From Taenia hydatigena (lineage: Eukaryota > Platyhelminthes > Cestoda > Cyclophyllidea > Taeniidae): a stretch of 64,000 nt of DNA. The translations under genes and the position numbers were made by a program. The stretch is from contig JADWOT020000010.1 of the NCBI GenBank assembly GCA_036345935.2, forward strand, positions 6,622,587-6,686,586. The letters are read 5' to 3'. Of the stretch, positions 55,017 to 64,000 are shown one piece after another. Below the pieces are notes generated by a model that had not been told where the DNA came from, did no database searches, and saw only the letters and a program-made list of their open reading frames with translations. The stretch's first letter is position 1, and the number at the start of each line of letters is the position of its first letter.

Positions 55017-55629
55017 CTCACTGGCCAGATGCGAGCCAAGGTCATGAGTGATCGGCATTGTCTGAGTCACTGGCGATGCTTTTATCAGACCACCGAGCCG
55101 ATTCTGCTCTCTCATACCCTCTGTAGCACGACCCGCATTCATACTGGCAGGTCTGACCGGCATTTCGTCATCGAGCAGTTCTGATATTCCGTTAAGAAAG
55201 AAGTTTTCCTCTTTCCGCAATTACTCAAAGCGGAAAAGCACTTCTCATGCCTGTTTTTAAGTTACGGATAAGTCGACCTGGCCGCCGCACCCTGCACAAA
55301 CTCAAAGTAGAGCACCCAATAACCCAGGGACTAGGCGGATCCGGGTGTGGCGAGTTCATTCCCTTCTTACCAACTTGCACAATCAGCGGAAAGAAAAACT
55401 GCAGTGGAGATGGGTTGTTTTAACACTACTCGACCCACCTTCATAGTAAAATAACCAACCAGGCGTCTGAGGAGTGATAACAAGCGAAAGATTTCATCAC
55501 ACCGAAGGCGTAGAAAAAGTCAGAGCGTCCGTTCAGCCTTATGAGTACAAACGACGCCAACAACTGAGCCCGGTCGTAGTCACGTGGATGGACTTTAACG
55601 TCCATCGCGTTCAGGTGACACTCTATCAC
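55017..55629 (-). other. Two candidate exons of an unidentified gene or UTR
   Basis: Minus-strand frames at 55441-55629 (contains HPRDYDRAQLLASFVLIRLN) and at ~55200-55028 (contains GISELLDDEMPV and MPITHDLGSHLASE) read protein-like. The second ends at a good donor (GAG|GTGAGG at ~55027), and the first has a GTTGGT donor near its end. I could not connect them in one frame, nor find a family. They lie 170-780 nt downstream of the IER-like stop codon, so they may be its 3' UTR, a separate small gene, or chance. Confidence 0.22.
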
Positions 55630-55796
55630 GCGCCTTCTCTTTTTTTCTGAAAGACATCAAACAAGCACAACAAAGTGGGAAGAAACCGAACACAATGCTT
55701 TACAAAATCAGTATGAATGTATGTGTGCCTGTTACTCCAGCAAGATAAAATCTATGATACAGCAAGAAGGAGAGGCAGAAGAGGAGGAATAGGAAA

Positions 55797-56686
55797 TTAA
55801 AACGGTGCAGGAGTGAGTCGTTTCAAGGGAGAGACGTGGATATTTTCTGAGGAATCTGAACCGGTTGAAGACCTCTTCCTCGAGCCACTTGAGGGAGCGA
55901 CAAGGGGGTTGGAGAGGTGTGTTGAGGCAGCGGGATGATTCTGATCGAAATTTCTGTGGGCTTCGCTACCTGGCACAACCGTCGTCAGGTTGGTTAGTCC
56001 TAAAATCGCAAGAAGGGAGAGAATAGAACGTGGTGAAAGAAGAAGCTTGCGTTAGAAACTACTAGACACTTACCACTCGAAGTATGTACAACTGAAGGTG
56101 AGGAGGTTGAAATCTGTTCTTCTGGAAAGATAAGTGGAAAAGGAGGCGGAAATATGGGTTCATGGGAGCCGAATTCTTTAAAGGGGTCCTCTTCATCGAT
56201 GTCAATGTCGTCTGAATCGGAATCATCTTCTTCTTCTTCCCCTTCTTCCTCCTCCTCGTCATCAATATCAACTGCCTCATTGGTAGAAGGTTGCCAAATG
56301 TCGGAGTTGAAGTCCTTCCCCACGCCTTCAAGCGTAGAAAGCATAGACGGATCACCGGATAGGGGAGAATAATCCTCTGAGGCCAAGTATATCTCCTCTT
56401 GAGAGGCATGCGGGGCGAGAGGTACCTGAGCAGGTGGCATTTGCGGTGGTGGTAGTGGTGTTGGATATTGCCAAAGAATTTGTCGTGCCTTGAACAACGT
56501 GAACGCAATTAACAGGCCGCGTTTCAACTCCAATCCAGTTCGCGATCGCTTTCCCTTATCCAATTTACGTAGAGAGGAGAGGAGCACCTGTTCAGCCGTC
56601 TCTCGACTCTCCAACATCTGCAATGACGAAGGTCCAGCGGCCTGAAAGTATTCAGAAGACGGAATAGCCTGCGAAGAAGTCAACAT
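55797..56686 (-). CDS. IER2/IER5-like putative nuclear protein
   Basis: Two exons (56686-56074 and 55999-55797) join across a 74-bp intron with GTAAGT/TTTTAG ends and encode 271 residues. Residues 31-72 (AEQVLLSSLRKL, then TGLELKRGLLIAFTLFKAR) match the pattern of the immediate-early-response (IER) N-terminal domain: an amphipathic helix, a basic turn, GL-L-R-L and a helix ending in AR. A proline-rich stretch follows, then a Asp/Glu-rich block at ~139-167 and, in exon 2, a basic SRKRSS...SPLKR tail that could be a nuclear localisation signal, as IER proteins also have. IER2 and IER5 are inducible nuclear regulators acting with PP2A and HSF1 in vertebrates; the role here is inferred. The gene itself is well supported; the family call is moderate. 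SERTA-domain proteins are the main alternative. Confidence 0.65.
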
Positions 56687-56699
56687 GAGAGGTGTGCGT

Positions 56700-57000
56700 G
56701 TATGCGTGTGCGTTCACGGGAGATATTGACGAGACTGCGCGGAACCAAGTGCAAGCTACGTTCATTCGCGTGTAGGTCTGCACCAATCACCCAGCTGGAA
56801 GGCGCTCAGCCGCTTTCTAATTGGTGCGTCTATGGGTGTGCACGTGTGCGTAAGTGCGTGCGTATGCACTGAATTATGCGTCATCGTAGGCAGTGCATGC
56901 ACGCGCGAGGTTTAAACCTGCCGCGCTTTCTCGCTCTCTCGCTCTGGCACACGTGGTGGAAGGCATTGGAGCCACACGCACACACACACACTCATGCAGG
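56700..57000 (-). promoter_or_regulatory. Probable promoter region of the IER-like gene
   Basis: The 300 bp upstream of the start are richer in CG dinucleotides than the surroundings, with many CGTG/GTGCG motifs, CCAAT elements in both orientations (56783 and ~56819) and a CA run at 56977-56991. No TATA box is clear. The interpretation as promoter is by position and composition only. Confidence 0.35.
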
Positions 57001-58486
57001 GGCAAATAAATAGATGCTGACGATACTTTTGATGCTAGAACCACAAATTTTTCGTAGCCATTTTTAACAAACCCACACCAGTGGTCCTATTAAGCTGTTT
57101 ATTTCATGAAAAGTGGAGCCTTGGTATGGAAAAAAAACGCTGCGGTGGGGATTGTCTGCCCTATTCTAACCAATGTAAAACGCACTCTTGAGTTGGCTTT
57201 TTTTTTCACGTTTGTGACTCCTTTTGTGGGGGAGGGGGGGGGGAAGGAAGGCTTGATTCCACCCTAAAGATTCCGCAAGGGGATGCGATGGGTTGTAGCT
57301 CTGTGGCTGCCTGTCCGATTAGCTCTTTGTTTTGGTTTTGCGACCCTGGGCGACATGGCGTCCAGGGCATACCGGTGGCCTTCCCAGCCCTTTTATGTGT
57401 TGTTTGCTTAAGTTTTATGCCCGTTTTCGTCTTCCCCGAGGACTCGGTTTGCTGCATTGGTGGCAGCAAAACGCGAACCCGAGCCCACATGGAAGTTACT
57501 TCCATTTCTATTGCCAAATTATCTACCACCACGTGATGAAAGAGAGGTAAATGCAGCAAATGGGAGAATCTGCGCCGAGTCTCGACAGTGGGGCCAAAAA
57601 AATAACGTCTAGTGTCGGCCATTCGGCCCAGACCCGTGTTCTGCATGAGGGCTATTAACAACTGAAACGACAACAACTGTTAACCGTCTGGAAAAGTTTG
57701 TTACGAAGACGTGTCTACGGTGTCTGAAAGAGGATGACAATGAAGTGAATACGCGATACCTCCTCCTCCTCCTCCGCCTCCCTGCTAGGTGGATGAAAGC
57801 TGGATGGATTTGTGGCTGAGGCAGCGCTGATACGGTGGAGAGGAGCCGACGCGGAGGTGCCACTTTTCCAAACCAACTGCTATGAAATTCGTCTTTTTGT
57901 TGTCTTGCATCTTTTAAACAGAATTGAAGTTTCAAGAATAGCTTAAAGTACAGAACGAGAAAAGTCCTTTTTTTCAAACATATCTCAATCCACTGATTCG
58001 TAATACAATCGGCAGGAAGAAAAAGACTTAAATCTTCAAAAAATGCTTTAAAATTACTTTTCTAGAGGGAGGATAGGAGGAGAGCAGCGTCCCACTGGTA
58101 AGGCTCCTCAGTGTCACCGTTGAAGTGATATTTTATGTGGGTTTGAATAGTTGAGGCAATGAAAATGGGCTGGTGGAGGATTGAAGACAGCTGAACCTTT
58201 GCCTTAGTGAAATATTATTAACTTAAATCAAACTTGATTGAGCTGCTCAAGCAGTTGAATCCACAAAGAAGGGTCACTTTGATAAGGCCGCCAAAAGGGT
58301 CTTTTCTTTCACCGCCAAAGCGCCATTTGCACCCTCACGACCTTCACAGAACGACGCTAAGGCAAAACGATGGCAGATTCATGTGTGTGGCCTCCCGGCC
58401 ACGGTCTGCCATATAAGGCGACAAGCCAACTCCATTGAAGTCAGTAAATAAATGAGGCACGTTGGCCACACCTAAATGCCACACCG
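57001..58486. other. Intergenic region with G-run
   Basis: No gene is supported. A guanine-rich stretch lies at 57228-57249. Frames at 57206-57676 (-, 156 codons) and 57609-57977 (-) overlap opposite-strand frames of similar length, contain no recognised domain and are probably chance in GC-richer sequence. Confidence 0.4.
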
Positions 58487-58790
58487 AGGGAATGTTTGAG
58501 GTGAAGGTGGACTGGTGCGTTTATCTCTGTCGAACCCTCCAATCTCGTATTCTGCAATAGGAGACACTTTGTAAATGAATTAAGGACCGTCCAGAAAGAC
58601 AGGCAAATGCATGCACACGGAGGTGTCCAAAATTGTGCCCCATTACAGTTTACACACCCTGCCGGAGGCTGACTGGAGGTCGGAGAGAGAGAGAAAACGG
58701 AGGGAACGACATCTGAACCGCGGTAAAATGGGAGCAAGGTGAAGAGGAGGAGTGGATGCTAAGGCTCAGCCCTGTGCTTTACGGGCGACT
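58487..58790 (-). repeat. Inverted repeat arm 1
   Basis: Read on the minus strand, this ~300 bp block matches 60890-61165 on the plus strand: shared pieces include ccaCTcctcc-type ends, CAGGGTGTGTA, GGGCACAATTTTGGACA, CTCCGTGTGC and TATTGCAGAATACGAGATTG. Similarity is roughly continuous with substitutions and few indels. Neither copy keeps a clearly conserved reading frame, though both contain a readable C-x2-C...QFWT-PCACI stretch. It is an unidentified dispersed repeat or gene-fragment family. Confidence 0.75.
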
Positions 58791-60889
58791 GGAACCCTAT
58801 TGCAGTCTCACATTTCCTCACACCCTTCCTGCCGATGACATCAATCAAGCGGGCATCTTCACAGTTGTCAGGTGCTCTAGCAACCGCCACCACCAATTAT
58901 ACATCAAAGACGAGCGACATCACCCATGAAGGCTGACGAAAGATGGAACATTTGTTTGAGTAGGGCACCCATTCCAATCCTGGAGCCAATATCCATTTCG
59001 AATGACTGGATCTGCATGGATTTCCTAAGGTCAGACGTTTGAAACGGTGTACTACACCTCGAGGAATAACTTGCTGTTTCCTTAAATTCCCACCAAAATT
59101 CAGTACATTCCTTTTATTGTTGGACTAAGGCAACGTTTTTTTTTTTATTTTAAAGGTTCTTGGCGTACGAATTGGGTTTGAATGTTGTGAGCGTAGACTA
59201 GTTCTCAGTTCTATTCCTTCAAATGAACGTGGTTGTCATTCGTGCACCACCGCCACTGCTACCGAGGGCTGAACACGAGAGCGCTATCAATTTGATGATG
59301 ATGCCTTATCACATCCTTTTCGCTTCTATCTTGCAGGTGCTTTCCATTAACCCAGCTATCGCCACGATCGCCATTGCAGAAGTGTAATGATTGGGAGTGT
59401 TAGGACCGACCCTAAAAATAAAATGAAAGTTGGGGGGATGAGGCGAGAAAGACGGTGGGAAATACTTCACACCGATTTTACAGTTTATTTTTCATTCCAA
59501 AATCCCGCTTTTATGGTTTTCTAGGGTTTCATTCCACTTGGGGAGTAAACTCGATGCCATTATTAAGTCTTAACTGGCCATTTGACTACGAAATTAACAA
59601 CATACTGATTATATGTGCTTTTATTAAAACCTCATTCAGTAAAAATCCGTCTTTCGAGGAGACGCATTGGGAGAGAATGGGCTAATCAGATTAGAACCCC
59701 AGGTTCATTCAAATGGTGCTTTGATTCAGGTTAAGGTTGCGATGAGTGTCAGCGCAAAATAATTTTTGACATTAACTTCGGCCATTCAACTTTGCCTACC
59801 CAATATTATGCTTGTAAGCCCAATAATATCTTCACAAGGTATAATGATTCAAGCACAATAATCGCTGAAATTTGATTGGTTGAGCAGCTTCATTCTTATT
59901 GGCTCTTGGAGGCGATTCGTGTCACGAGGTTATCAAACGTCCCTACAGAAATGTATGAATGCTTTAGACGTGGCAAACTATAATCTGGCACTTTTTATGC
60001 TATTCATGTCATCCTTTGCAAAAGACGGTTTCGTTCGAATAAAAAATAAGACTTTAAAAGCGATGCTGAAAGCGTTCAATGAATTTGTATGCTAATAAAC
60101 ACCTTTTAGGAGGACATTAAAGTGCCTTTCTAATTGTAATGTGTATGGAAATTGGAGCAGGGTCGAAAACAGTCACTTTGTTTGGTTAAAGTCTTTTGAC
60201 TCCGATCAGTGGGCAGCATTTAAGGATAAAAGGATCTAAGTTGTGTTGACATCTCGATGCGCCTGCAGTGCTTTGTAAAGAGTTTTCCACTCAATAATAC
60301 ACATGTCTAAGGGTATTTTAAAACTTTTAAGTCTTTGCTGGCTTAAGGAATGGCAAGACTAGGAGTGTGTTATACTACTTAAAACGGTCGCACTCCATGA
60401 TTGCTTCTCTATTGTTGGAGTCGACTCCACGGTGGAGATTATGCGGCATTATCTTCAAAATTCTTCCTTAAGGTGGTATTTCGTCTCTTGTTCTGTGGTG
60501 TGATACTGGGACTTGAAGGTCCCCAAATGTGGACATTGGTTAGAGCACCTGACCTAATTGACACCACACAGGTTCACCCGTTTCGGACGGACTTTCTCCT
60601 CAGGATTGGGGCGAGTGCCTACCCTAAACACTTGTACCATAAGTAAGCTGGCTCGTCTTTCATGAGCCTCTATGGTGGACGTCAATCTCTACATCGTCTT
60701 CAGGGATGACCGCACACTGAATTTCATTTAATTGTAACGTGTGCTGATTGTTGAATCATATGACCACTGTGAAGGCATCCACTTGATTGATGGCATTGGC
60801 ATGATAGGTGTGAGACATTGGAAGATTACGAGAGGGCTGCAGGTGTCTTTAAAGTTTTCAAATGTAATGAGTTGAATGAAGGCAACAGA
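58791..60889. other. Spacer between the inverted repeat arms
   Basis: About 2.1 kb without a supported gene. It contains a T-run near 59139-59148 and short frames such as 59880-60095 (+), which lack motifs. Confidence 0.4.
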
Positions 60890-61165
60890 TTCACGAGGCT
60901 GATGTTTAACATTCACTTCTCCTGGTCACCTTGTTTCTATTTCAGTGCGGTTTGGGCATCGCCCCATTCGCTCCCTTTTCTCGCCCTCCGACTCCCAGTC
61001 AGCTCCAGACAGGGTGTGTACGATGCCAATGGGCACAATTTTGGACAGCTCCGTGTGCGTGCATTTTCACGTCTTTCTGGTCGGTCCTCACCTCAGTCAT
61101 GAAGCTCCCTATTGCAGAATACGAGATTGACAATGCAGAGGTGTAAGTCCGCCTCCACCTCAGAT
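60890..61165 (+). repeat. Inverted repeat arm 2
   Basis: Plus-strand partner of 58790-58487. The two arms face each other 2.1 kb apart. An internal TATTGCAG|AATACG resembles a splice acceptor and is retained in both copies. Confidence 0.75.
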
Positions 61166-62131
61166 GTTCTCTAGTTGTAGCAACCGTATCACCAATCAGA
61201 TGTCATTTTATTACTGATTGACTTCAACACTGTTGACTTGGCACCTCTTCTGGTGAATCAACCAAGGGGTTACGCCTGTCAACACACCTTCATTGAGACG
61301 TCACATGTTACATTTCGTTCAATCATGCTGTTGGGTGTCACCGTAGTTTCAACTCTCTTACAATACCATCGGTACAGCCGTGCACGCATTACATGGGACG
61401 TTTTCCCTCATTATGGAAACAAAAGGGGTTACACCGTCAGAAGGGCAGCTCAGTATGATGTCTTTCAGGCTAGTGGAAAGTTCGGAAATACAGTAAATTG
61501 TTTCCAACCCATGAAACGTGTAGTCGCCACACTCCATTTCTTACATTCCGGTAACTGTGGCAGTAGTTTGGGGGGGGGGACGGGAGGGAGGGAGGGGCGG
61601 ACATGTGTAAGCGACAGCAGTTGTTTGCGAAAAACTTGTAAACGTTTGTCCCTATCTACCGAAAACTTCAAAGAGAGGAACATTGCGGTGACGGGATACA
61701 TGATCGCCAAGCCGTAAGACGTTCGAGTGGGATAAACACATAGACAACGGCTGATCAGGCCAGTGGTAGCATTGAATGTGATGTCAGCCCGCCAGTCTGC
61801 TATTACGGTGAGCAATTTTGATAAAAAATGTTGCCCTGTGGAAGTCATTTTGCTATTACTTAAGCGCCACAGAAAGCATGGAAATGGGGATGGAGGGAGG
61901 GAGGGAGAGAGGGAAGGGGAGACTGATGCCTCCTTCCACTTGGTTCTCCTTTCAATCCTGCTAAGGCGTCAGTCATTTACGTTGTGAATGTATTTTCCCA
62001 ATAAAAAGTCTTCAAGTGGTTTAAGCTGGAGATTGTTTGAATAGGGTCTTTATCTCCTTGTCAAGGATGGAACACCTGAAGGTGTCCACCAATATGGAAA
62101 GAGACGCATTACCAAGGCACCAAAAGGTCTA
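61166..62131. other. Spacer with G- and purine-rich tracts
   Basis: No gene is supported. The 159-codon plus frame at 61238-61717 runs through a guanine tract and has no recognised domain. A strong G-quadruplex-type sequence lies at 61570-61597 and a GGGA-rich purine run at ~61890-61921. Confidence 0.4.
61570..61597 (+). other. G-quadruplex-type run
   Basis: A run of ten G, then ACGGGAGGGAGGGAGGGG: at least five G tracts of three or more separated by one or two bases. This fits the canonical G4 pattern with very short loops. Confidence 0.7.
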
Positions 62132-62257
62132 TCATTCGACAGGGCCGGCTGGAGGGAGAGCCATGCTGTCAAGCGAGCATTTTAGTCTCTGAAGGGCATA
62201 CAATTCCTCCACCACTTCTTTGACAACCTGATCCTTTCCATTCTCCTGCAATTCCAC
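62132..62257 (-). other. Candidate 3'-terminal coding exon, unidentified
   Basis: A minus-strand frame preceded by acceptor-like sequence (ATTTTCCATCGAGCAG, or GGAATTGCAG 12 nt further in) and closed by TGA. It reads VELQENGKDQVVKEVVEELY then ALQRLKCSLDSMALPPAGPV, a helical segment with heptad-like hydrophobics followed by a short proline tail. I do not recognise the family and could not find the exon before it; frames at 62666-62899 and 63581-63832 (-) are possible but unproven partners. Confidence 0.28.
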
Positions 62258-62618
62258 CTGCTCGATGGAAAATATGACACCCTGCCCATGTAATCCGTGC
62301 CATTTACCTGAGGTGATCACTAGAGACGGACCATATTTTATAAAAAGAGAAAAAAAGTGTTTTTTTTTTGTAATTTAAAGTGATCTCACTAGGGGATTGC
62401 GATGTCTTCGACTATAGAGCAGCGAATCCTCACTTCAAACGAGGTAGCTAAATTTGCGTATTGTTTGTGGTGTAGGGATGTCAGAAAGTCAACTTGTCAT
62501 TAAATAATCCATCAATAACACCAGCTCGGCAATAGTTTAACTCAAGAACCTCCTCTTCTTAATTAAGAAAAAAAAAAGCTTTGTTTATCAACGCCAATAG
62601 ACTCCTGACAGGTGACAC

Positions 62619-62649
62619 CCCCGCCTCTCCTCCCTCCCTCCCCCCTCCA
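62619..62649 (-). other. C-rich run, G4-type on the minus strand
   Basis: Plus strand: cc cccgcctctcctccctccct cccccctcc, i.e. several C tracts; the minus strand could form a G-quadruplex. It separates the 62.1 kb exon candidate from the right-end exon candidate. Confidence 0.5.
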
Positions 62650-63030
62650 AAGAAGTGAAGAGGTGTCAGTGATTTATATTTGACCCTGAAGTCAATTGCT
62701 TGAGAAAACTTGATGTTTCCTTTTCCTCCTCATCATTAGCATTGTTTGCAAAATTTTGAGGCTCATTTTTCCCTCTTCTCCTTTGTTTACTCCCTAGGTC
62801 GTGAAGAGCTCCCCAAATCCTTGATCGTAGTTCTAATCCACAAAAGGGGAATTTGTTGACGCATTTGCCGAATATTTCCACAAACAACAAATTCCTCACT
62901 TGAAATGCCAGCTAATCAAAGATAATGTCTGTCTTGCACTTTAAAAGTAATTTGGTACATTTATTGGCGCCCAGCACAGTAAACACGGCGGAGTCTTTGA
63001 ATCGCCTCTTACTCCCTCACTATCTTGCAG

Positions 63031-63147
63031 AGTGGAAGTAGAAGTAGAAGTGCTGGAGCCCAGGGTCGTGTTTGTGACCCGGACAGATGTCCACGCTGAC
63101 ATCACGAAGGTCGGCTAGCGGTAGTCAGACACTCTCAACGTCGATAG
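63031..63147 (+). other. Candidate exon of a gene running off the right edge
   Basis: A 117-nt segment is bounded by a strong acceptor (CTCACTATCTTGCAG) and a strong donor (ATAG|GTGAGT). All three frames contain a stop, so it is not an internal coding exon. It can be a first coding exon with ATG at 63087 (MSTLTSRRSASGSQTLSTSI, then the donor), in which case the gene continues beyond the window. Alternatively it is a terminal exon ending at 63117 in the frame reading EVEVEVLEPRVVFVTRTDV. I prefer the first reading because of the downstream donor. Confidence 0.35.
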
Positions 63148-64000
63148 GTGAGTTACTTTGCCACTCAACTACCTTAACCCCTTCAGAAGAGGTCAATGAG
63201 CAAGTGGCAGTTGAAAGACAGCTAAATAGATTTCATTCGGCATTGTTTATCGCACCTTTTCCCCCTCGTAATCAACAAAAACACCAAATCATAAAAGAGG
63301 TTCGTGCAAATTTTAGTGTGATAAGCTAATAACAACTTGTGCCAACTTGTAAAGACATGTAAAATGCATTCCATTGGTCATATGAGTGTACTATTAGGCG
63401 TGGATGTACTTCAGGCTCTCAATACGGTACTCTTGACTGTGCTCTCGCATTCTCTTACCCTCTGGAGTATTGGGTACACCTAATGAACTTGACCCAGGAC
63501 TCACTCAGTCGCAAAGCCATTGGAGAAGTCGGCTTCTTGTTGAGGATTTTGTAAAGCCCTTAGCGAGTGTGTAGCATGCGCTAGCAGAGCGCACTGACAC
63601 CCATCACGTTGAGAGGCCTCCTCTCTTCTTGATCAAGGACGCTGACTAATTCCCAAGTGCCGATTATTTGACCTTTAAATTGCATAAAAGGCTGGTGATG
63701 AAGCACTGCGTTTCCAAAGCGAAGTGGAAGTCGTGTTAAAAGCTCAATAAAGGGATTCCCATTCAATTCCACACGATCTTCTACTTTACTCTTCACTTCT
63801 TTCCTGTGCATTAGACACCCAGTCTTGAGCATTTTACACAGTTTCCACTCTGATTGACTTGTGATAAGAAATGGCTTCTATATTCCCACAATTCATTCGG
63901 TACTGCACAGTTATAAGACATCACTTCATTCTTAACAGAAAATGGTTGATTTATTTGCACGGGTGCATTGCTGCGCACTTCATCGTGACTACCTCGAAGG
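63148..64000. other. Right-end sequence, no confirmed gene
   Basis: This could be an intron of the gene starting at 63087. An 83-codon minus frame at 63581-63832 reads protein-like (ELLTRLPLRFGNAVLHHQPF) but has no recognised domain or clear splice bounds. Confidence 0.35.

Noticed and set aside
57206..57977. Overlapping 122-156 codon minus-strand ORFs
   Set aside because: They overlap long frames on the plus strand and contain low-complexity Arg and Pro runs; no family match.
61238..61717. 159-codon plus-strand ORF
   Set aside because: Runs through a poly-G tract, has no recognised domain, and the opposite strand has a similar-length ORF.

Overview
The window is eukaryotic nuclear DNA: sparse, intron-split genes in long AT-leaning noncoding tracts with many simple-sequence arrays, and no bacterial-type gene packing. 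I infer a flatworm, most likely a tapeworm and perhaps a taeniid. The grounds are short introns beside multi-kb introns, splice acceptors only about 10 nt before two start codons (as in spliced-leader trans-splicing), and a miniature LTR element (TRIM) of a kind described in taeniids. The species assignment is inference; the genes themselves are read from sequence.

Layout. 1-18.4 kb is gene-poor, with a (TCC)n array facing a complementary (GGA)n array about 450 bp away, and a few weak decayed coding traces. At 18.5-18.9 kb (-) is a small TATA-driven gene for a secreted protein. 21.8-32.1 kb is a repeat-rich zone: two diverged copies of one 2-2.6 kb segment, one carrying an expanded ATGG array, flank a complete TRIM with 5-bp target duplications and broken Ig-domain exons that look like remains of a titin/twitchin-type gene. 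36.9-49.7 kb (-) is RMI1, rebuilt here as seven exons encoding about 568 residues. Just upstream of it on the same strand, 50.45-51.1 kb, is a three-exon ATG8/GABARAP gene whose protein ends exactly at the conjugating glycine. 55.8-56.7 kb (-) is a two-exon gene with an IER2/IER5-like N-terminal motif, an acidic tract and a basic C-terminus. 58.5-61.2 kb holds an inverted pair of about 270-300 bp repeats; the right end has G-quadruplex-type runs and two orphan exon candidates.

The genes do not form one pathway. RMI1 acts in double Holliday junction dissolution with a BLM-type helicase and TOP3A, ATG8 in autophagosome formation, and the IER-like protein is probably a nuclear regulator. The tight same-strand order ATG8-RMI1, each with a candidate trans-splice acceptor near its ATG, makes a shared polycistronic transcript possible. 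No tRNA, rRNA or CRISPR array was found.
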